A model generated the notes under the pieces. That model was not told the origin of the DNA and did not search any database. It worked only from the letters and a program-made list of their open reading frames with translations. The position numbers and the translations under genes are program-made. From positions 1 to 34,464 of the forward strand of contig JACQNI010000046.1 of assembly GCA_016203135.1 (NCBI GenBank): a stretch of 34,464 nt of DNA, written 5' to 3'. Positions 31,182 to 34,464 of this stretch are shown here, one piece after another (the stretch's first letter is position 1; the number at the start of each line of letters is the position of its first letter). The stretch comes from Candidatus Woesearchaeota archaeon. Its GTDB lineage: Archaea; Nanobdellota; Nanobdellia; SCGC-AAA011-G17; JACPNG01.

Positions 31182-31871
31182 CTAAATATAAGATTCTACA
31201 AGGCTTTTTTTCTTCAACTCAAGTTCTACATATCCGCAGTAGTTTGATTCAATATTTTTTTTCATGTTTATTGCCTGAAGTTCTTCTTTAAATAAAGGAG
31301 CATCTAAAACCAAAGAGTCCGCAGATCCGCCCTCAAATCCTACATGAAACCCATATTTTTCTGAATCCTTAACTAATTGATTGAAATTTTCTTTATTAAC
31401 AACCTTTCCAAGCCAGTTTATTAAGCCATCTGCAGCAACCTGTGTTATCATAATTTTATATCCAGAATCTATCATACTTCTAAACAACTCCTCGTGGTCT
31501 TCCCCAGCATGAGCTGCAAACACTTCAATCTTTAAATTTCTCAAAGCCTTTTGTATTGATTCTATTTGAGTAACTTGCAGTCCAACACCCCCAAGAACAA
31601 CAGCATCAACAGGATTCTTCTCAACAACTTTTCTAACAATATCTGCTTCTAGTCTTGGATCAGCAACATCGCATTTAACATATATATGGTTTAATCCCAA
31701 GACTTCAGCCTGTTCTTTTGTGTTTTCAACAGTAGCATAATGAAACAAGTAGCAATCAGTCCTTGTTGGTTTTACTGATAATAAATATTTAATCTTCCAG
31801 TTTCTTTTCAAGCAGTATTCAACAGCAAAGTTGCTATCTTTTCCCCCTGAATATAAAACAGCTACGTCCAT
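31182..31871 (-). CDS. Diphthine-ammonia ligase family protein (Dph6-like)
   Basis: ATP-dependent amidation that completes diphthamide on elongation factor 2. PP-loop SGGKDS at 8-13 and the family order LGLNHIYVKCD ... VVLGGVGLQVTQIESIQKALRNLKIEVFAAHAGEDHEELFRSMIDSGYKIMITQVAADGL. The substrate-side motif usually read as E-G-G-E-Y/F-E-T is GFEGGSADSLVLDAPLF here, so the acidic residues are partly replaced. Length 229 aa is normal. No other diphthamide gene is in the window. Leaderless start predicted from its TATA box. Confidence 0.85.
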   Translation of the reverse strand: MDVAVLYSGGKDSNFAVEYCLKRNWKIKYLLSVKPTRTDCYLFHYATVENTKEQAEVLGLNHIYVKCDVADPRLEADIVRKVVEKNPVDAVVLGGVGLQVTQIESIQKALRNLKIEVFAAHAGEDHEELFRSMIDSGYKIMITQVAADGLINWLGKVVNKENFNQLVKDSEKYGFHVGFEGGSADSLVLDAPLFKEELQAINMKKNIESNYCGYVELELKKKSLVESYI

Positions 31872-31892
31872 ATTATCATTACATAGAAATAT

Positions 31893-31900
31893 TTTATAAA
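31893..31900 (-). promoter_or_regulatory. TATA box of the Dph6-like gene
   Basis: On the minus strand TTTATAAA is centred about 25 nt before ATG 31871. Confidence 0.55.
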
Positions 31901-31908
31901 TCTTTGCT

Positions 31909-32094
31909 TTATTTTGGTAGATATTTAGAGACAGTTTCTAAATAAATTTTAACTTCATCATCAGAAGTAAATGATAAAAAACTAGTGCGAACATAAATTG
32001 TGTTTATCCCTAATCTACTCAGGTAACCTCGCTTATTTAAGCTTATTTCAATTCTAGTATACGGCAGAAGTAATGGGACAGTAAGTTCCTCAAT
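31909..32094 (-). pseudogene. Possible remnant of an aminotransferase class V / cysteine desulfurase C-terminus
   Basis: A 61-codon open frame without a credible start, bounded by an upstream in-frame stop at 32095-32097. Its end (GYLSRLGINTIYVRTSF, SFTSDDEVKIYLETVSKYL) resembles the C-terminal strand-helix of cysteine desulfurases and class V aminotransferases, where VRxSFxxYNTxEEIxxLxxAL is typical. The rest of the enzyme, including the PLP lysine, is absent. I read it as the 3' fragment of a lost gene; a short match of this kind may be coincidental. Confidence 0.35.
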
Positions 32095-32163
32095 TTAGGC
32101 TTAAAACCCTGTAATTTACCTATCTATTAAGTTTACTTGTCCTAAAATTAATGTCACCTACTA

Positions 32164-32183
32164 TTAGTATCAATTGATACTAA
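32164..32183 (+). promoter_or_regulatory. 20-bp perfect palindrome before the short HTH gene (putative operator)
   Basis: TTAGTATCAATTGATACTAA is its own reverse complement and ends one base before the HTH start codon. Its position fits autoregulation by a small DNA-binding protein. Confidence 0.65.
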
Positions 32184-32184
32184 A

Positions 32185-32358
32185 ATGGAAACTAAAATAA
32201 GAATCATAAATATACTGGATAAAAACAAAAAAGGAGTCCATATAAGAGAATTTGCTAGATTAGTAAAAACAAGCTATAATAATACTGTAAGAAATATAAA
32301 AATGCTTCAAAAAGAAACAGTAGATTTCGTAAATAAAATAAAAGAATTATTAACTTGA
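32185..32358 (+). CDS. Short winged-helix/HTH-type protein, 57 aa, probably truncated
   Basis: METKIRIINILDKNKKGVHI..., then REFARLVKTSYNNTVRNIKMLQKE: a recognition-helix arrangement like the HIREIARxLxxSxxTVxxxLxxLEKE pattern of archaeal MarR/ArsR-like regulators and HTH domains next to nucleotidyltransferases. The expected beta wing is missing: after LQKE it passes directly to TVDFVNKIKELLT and stops. This looks like an internal deletion that removed the wing. Immediately downstream is a 9-codon ORF (32366-32395) after GAGG, perhaps the start of a lost partner gene. Confidence 0.5.
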   Translation: METKIRIINILDKNKKGVHIREFARLVKTSYNNTVRNIKMLQKETVDFVNKIKELLT

Positions 32359-32405
32359 GGAAAAAATGACAGAACTTAATATTTCTAAGATTTAATACTG
32401 GTAAA

Positions 32406-32981
32406 TTAATTCTTTCTCAGAAAAACAATCAAGCCAAGAAGAACAACAATAACTATTAAAACAATAGTTGCAGGCAAAATATCAGATTTATTAGTTTCTA
32501 ACTTTGGTTCACTAATACTCTCGCCAGTTATTTCAGTGTTTTCTTCAGTTACTTCTTCAGAAACAGGTATAATGCTATTCCTGCAATTTCTAGCAACACA
32601 ACTATCTAAGGTTTCATTATTGCTGTCATCACAATCTATGTCTCTTTTACATTCAAAAAAACATTTTTCATTCCTGCAGTTTCCACCACATTCATTTCTC
32701 TTCTCTATGTTTTCAACCCTAAAAGTTACTTGCTTGGTTGAAATATCAGTAACCCTCACAGTAAAATTTTGATATCTTTCATTTTTATCTTCAACAAAAA
32801 TCTCTCTGTTGTTGTTTATGCAAAATAAAACAGAATCGCTCAAAGGGCTTAAGTTTACAACAGTTATGTTGCTTCCAAAAAACTGAACGCTTTGATTTAC
32901 CTTTAAGGTAGCCCTTTCTGTTTTTGCCATTACTGGAAATACTAAAAACAATATTAAAATAAATACAGCAACTTTTTTCAT
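32406..32981 (-). CDS. Exported, membrane-anchored Cys-rich protein, 191 aa
   Basis: Not recognised as a named family. Signal peptide at 1-19 (FILILFLVFPVMA), a beta-rich segment (TLKVNQSVQFFGSNITVVNLSPLSDSVLFCINN), a Cys-rich part (CGGNCRNEKCFFECKRDIDCDDSNNETLDSCVARNC) that resembles the eight-cysteine type, a Glu/Thr/Ser-rich linker, and a C-terminal membrane helix (ILPATIVLIVIVVLLGLIVFLRKN). It is held on the outside by that helix. A TATA box (33003-33010, minus strand) is 25 nt upstream, so it is leaderless and probably a single-gene unit. Confidence 0.7.
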   Translation of the reverse strand: MKKVAVFILILFLVFPVMAKTERATLKVNQSVQFFGSNITVVNLSPLSDSVLFCINNNREIFVEDKNERYQNFTVRVTDISTKQVTFRVENIEKRNECGGNCRNEKCFFECKRDIDCDDSNNETLDSCVARNCRNSIIPVSEEVTEENTEITGESISEPKLETNKSDILPATIVLIVIVVLLGLIVFLRKN

Positions 32982-33002
32982 TAGTCAGACATCTTTTTCC
33001 AG

Positions 33003-33010
33003 CTTATAAG
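33003..33010 (-). promoter_or_regulatory. TATA box of the exported Cys-rich protein gene
   Basis: CTTATAAG reads the same on both strands; its centre is about 25 nt before ATG 32981 on the minus strand. Confidence 0.5.
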
Positions 33011-33039
33011 AATTATCAATTATCAAAACTTATTTTTCA

Positions 33040-34104
33040 TTATATCTTCTTCACAATTAACTTCCCTTTTTCAGCAATTAAGACAACCTCTTCATCATTC
33101 TTAAATTCAGTCATTTTTGTAGCTATTTCTGGTAGCTTTATGATTCCGCTCTTAATGCTTAAATTAGCCAATATTTCCTTGTTCTCTTTATTCTTTAAAT
33201 CATTAATAATCTTGTTGTAATCAGATTTTTTCATGGCATCATTAAAATTAACAGCTTTCTTAAACAAGAATTCAGCTATTGTTTTTGCTATATTTTTTCC
33301 AATAGCACTTTGTATTCCCTGTAGTCCAGGACTTAAGTTTACCTCTATAACCATTGTTTTTGTTCCTTCAAGCAGATCAACAGCGCATATATCAGCATCA
33401 ATAGACTTTGCAGCCTTAACAGCTACGTTTTCAACATCTTCATTTAACTCAAGTTTCTCGCCTTTTCCACCAGCATGAATATTTGCTCTTACATCATTTT
33501 TGCTGCCTTTTCTTCTCATGCTCGCAATAACCTTGTCTCCAGCAACTATCGCCCTTATGTCTGTTGCATCTGTCTCTACATATTCTTGGATTATATACGG
33601 CTGCTTAAAAACATCTAATGTATCTATGATAGATCTTGCAGAAGCCAATGAATCAGCAAATAAAACCCCTTTTCCTTGGGTTCCTTCAGGAATCTTCATG
33701 ATTATTGGATAGTTTACTTCTTCTAAAACCTTTTTTGCTCCATCTAATGTTGCAGTTAAGTAAGTTGTTGGTATAGGAACTTTGTTTTTTTGCATTTCTA
33801 ATAAAGTCAAAAATTTATTATGTGCTAAAGTAAATGATTTTGGCTTTAATGGCATGTATACTTTGTTTGATAATGCTTCAGTCATGCTTCTTTGTAAAAA
33901 CGCATATCTATAGCTACCTCTTATGTAAATACATTGATATCCATCCATTTCTTTGCCATCATATAAAACACTTAATCTTTTAGAACTGGCATTTACCTGC
34001 ATTTTTCTTATATCTAAGTTATTTGCTTCAGTAAAATAATTTTTAGCTTCATCAACAATTTCTAAACTGCTTTTTCCGCCCAAGCTAACAACAGCCAGAT
34101 TCAT
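33040..34104 (-). CDS. RimK-like ATP-grasp ligase with a C-terminal AbrB/SpoVT-like segment
   Basis: 354 aa. ATP-grasp fold with the RimK-type pattern: GYQCIYIRGSYRYAFL at the N-terminus, HNKFLTLLEMQKNKVPIPTTYLT, the ATP-binding YPIIMKIPEGTQGKGVLFADS, QEYVETDATDIRAIVAGDKVIASMRRKG and IEVNLSPGLQGIQ. RimK-like enzymes add glutamate or other amino acids to protein or small-molecule C-termini. The last 40 residues (GIIKLPEIATKMTEFKNDEEVVLIAEKGKLIVKKI) look like an AbrB/SpoVT-type swapped-hairpin module, which is not part of ordinary RimK. It is coupled (ATGA) to the RimB-like protease gene upstream. Confidence 0.85.
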   Translation of the reverse strand: MNLAVVSLGGKSSLEIVDEAKNYFTEANNLDIRKMQVNASSKRLSVLYDGKEMDGYQCIYIRGSYRYAFLQRSMTEALSNKVYMPLKPKSFTLAHNKFLTLLEMQKNKVPIPTTYLTATLDGAKKVLEEVNYPIIMKIPEGTQGKGVLFADSLASARSIIDTLDVFKQPYIIQEYVETDATDIRAIVAGDKVIASMRRKGSKNDVRANIHAGGKGEKLELNEDVENVAVKAAKSIDADICAVDLLEGTKTMVIEVNLSPGLQGIQSAIGKNIAKTIAEFLFKKAVNFNDAMKKSDYNKIINDLKNKENKEILANLSIKSGIIKLPEIATKMTEFKNDEEVVLIAEKGKLIVKKI

Positions 34105-34436
34105 TTTTTTATGGGATCTATTAAGAAACCCCTCTTCAAAGTCCTTGTTCCAATCAAAACAGGATAATCTAAATGCCCTCTTGGAGCTATATTAAAGCTG
34201 GCTATCAAAATTTTCCCTCCTATCTCAATCTTTGCCTTTACAACAGGCCTTATTTGCTTTCCATGGCTGCTTTTGATCGAAACAGATTTTATTATAGGTC
34301 CAAGCTGAGCTTCAGAAGCTAAGTTTGTATCTATAGAATTAGTTCTGCTTCCAGTATCTATCTTTGCTAAAACTTCTACTTCTTTTACTCCCTTTATTTT
34401 TACCTTCTCTACAAGCCCTATGACTACTTTATCCAT
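34101..34436 (-). CDS. RimB-like retropepsin-fold aspartic protease
   Basis: 111 aa, with the catalytic DTG of AKIDTGSRTNSID (Asp27) and the later GHLDYPVLIGTRTLKRGFLIDP, typical of the small RimK-associated aspartic protease family (earlier called ATP-dependent zinc protease). In bacteria RimB trims glutamate tails that RimK adds to ribosomal protein S6. Here the protease gene comes first and its stop overlaps the ligase start, so the two activities are probably balanced on one substrate. The target in this organism is unknown. Its promoter lies at or beyond the end of the window. Confidence 0.82.
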   Translation of the reverse strand: MDKVVIGLVEKVKIKGVKEVEVLAKIDTGSRTNSIDTNLASEAQLGPIIKSVSIKSSHGKQIRPVVKAKIEIGGKILIASFNIAPRGHLDYPVLIGTRTLKRGFLIDPIKK

Positions 34437-34464
34437 ATTTACTAAAATTAACCCACTTTTTTAA

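Noticed and set aside
1-34464. An altered genetic code in which TGA means Gly (code 25)
   Set aside because: At least ten other genes end naturally in TGA, several in ATGA overlaps, and only one in-frame TGA interrupts a conserved protein.
1-34464. CRISPR array, insertion sequence, prophage or integrase site
   Set aside because: No direct-repeat array, transposase, integrase or phage structural gene was seen; the metK operon alone does not prove a mobile island.

Overview
The window looks like a dense, AT-rich chromosomal segment of a DPANN-type archaeon, most like Woesearchaeota or Pacearchaeota. The archaeal side rests on a TFE transcription factor, TATA boxes centred about 25 nt before start codons (leaderless genes), an archaeal/eukaryal-type ProRS, translin, Dph6, M50 and DHH proteins, and a tRNA-Arg whose 13-nt intron forms a bulge-helix-bulge. 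The bacterial-looking LeuRS, short AlaRS and MetK fit the transfers from bacteria that are common in these lineages. The placement is inferred from gene content; no phylogeny was run.

Layout. 1-6.4 kb: LeuRS (5' end outside the window) with a serine-hydrolase domain inside its editing region and an in-frame TGA, a small protein of unknown function, a membrane protein with an SGHY-motif domain, a Cys-rich lipoprotein and a short AlaRS. 6.35-9 kb: two coiled-coil proteins, TFE, an M50 protease with a 31-aa leader gene, and two small unknown genes. 9-13.5 kb: translin-gatC-gatA-gatB, facing a tandem Lrp/AsnC regulator. 13.6-17.0 kb: a seven-gene operon around a bacterial-type metK whose other members I do not recognise. 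17.0-18.8 kb: two paralogous AAA ATPases and a TM/TPR-like protein. 18.9-23.2 kb: DoxX-like protein, M32 carboxypeptidase, M18 aminopeptidase, EamA transporter. 23.2-27.4 kb: tRNA-Arg, ProRS, secreted transglutaminase, ATP-grasp ADP-forming acyl-CoA synthetase beta subunit. 27.4-34.4 kb: DHH phosphoesterase with a large surface protein, HAD hydrolase, zinc-finger protein, Dph6, a decayed patch (aminotransferase-like remnant, short HTH gene with a perfect 20-bp palindrome), an exported Cys-rich protein, and a RimK-like ligase with a RimB-like aspartic protease.

How the genes work together. Much of the window serves translation: LeuRS, AlaRS, ProRS, GatCAB, tRNA-Arg, and Dph6 acting on elongation factor 2. 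Two peptidases and an exporter-type membrane protein suggest peptide or amino-acid scavenging. Packing is extreme: all nine intact convergent gene pairs overlap or lie within 4 nt, and two divergent pairs appear to share a single central TATA box. The best candidates for something undescribed are the metK operon, the paired ATPases with their membrane partner, the LeuRS with its embedded hydrolase and UGA at a conserved Gly, and the SGHY membrane protein.
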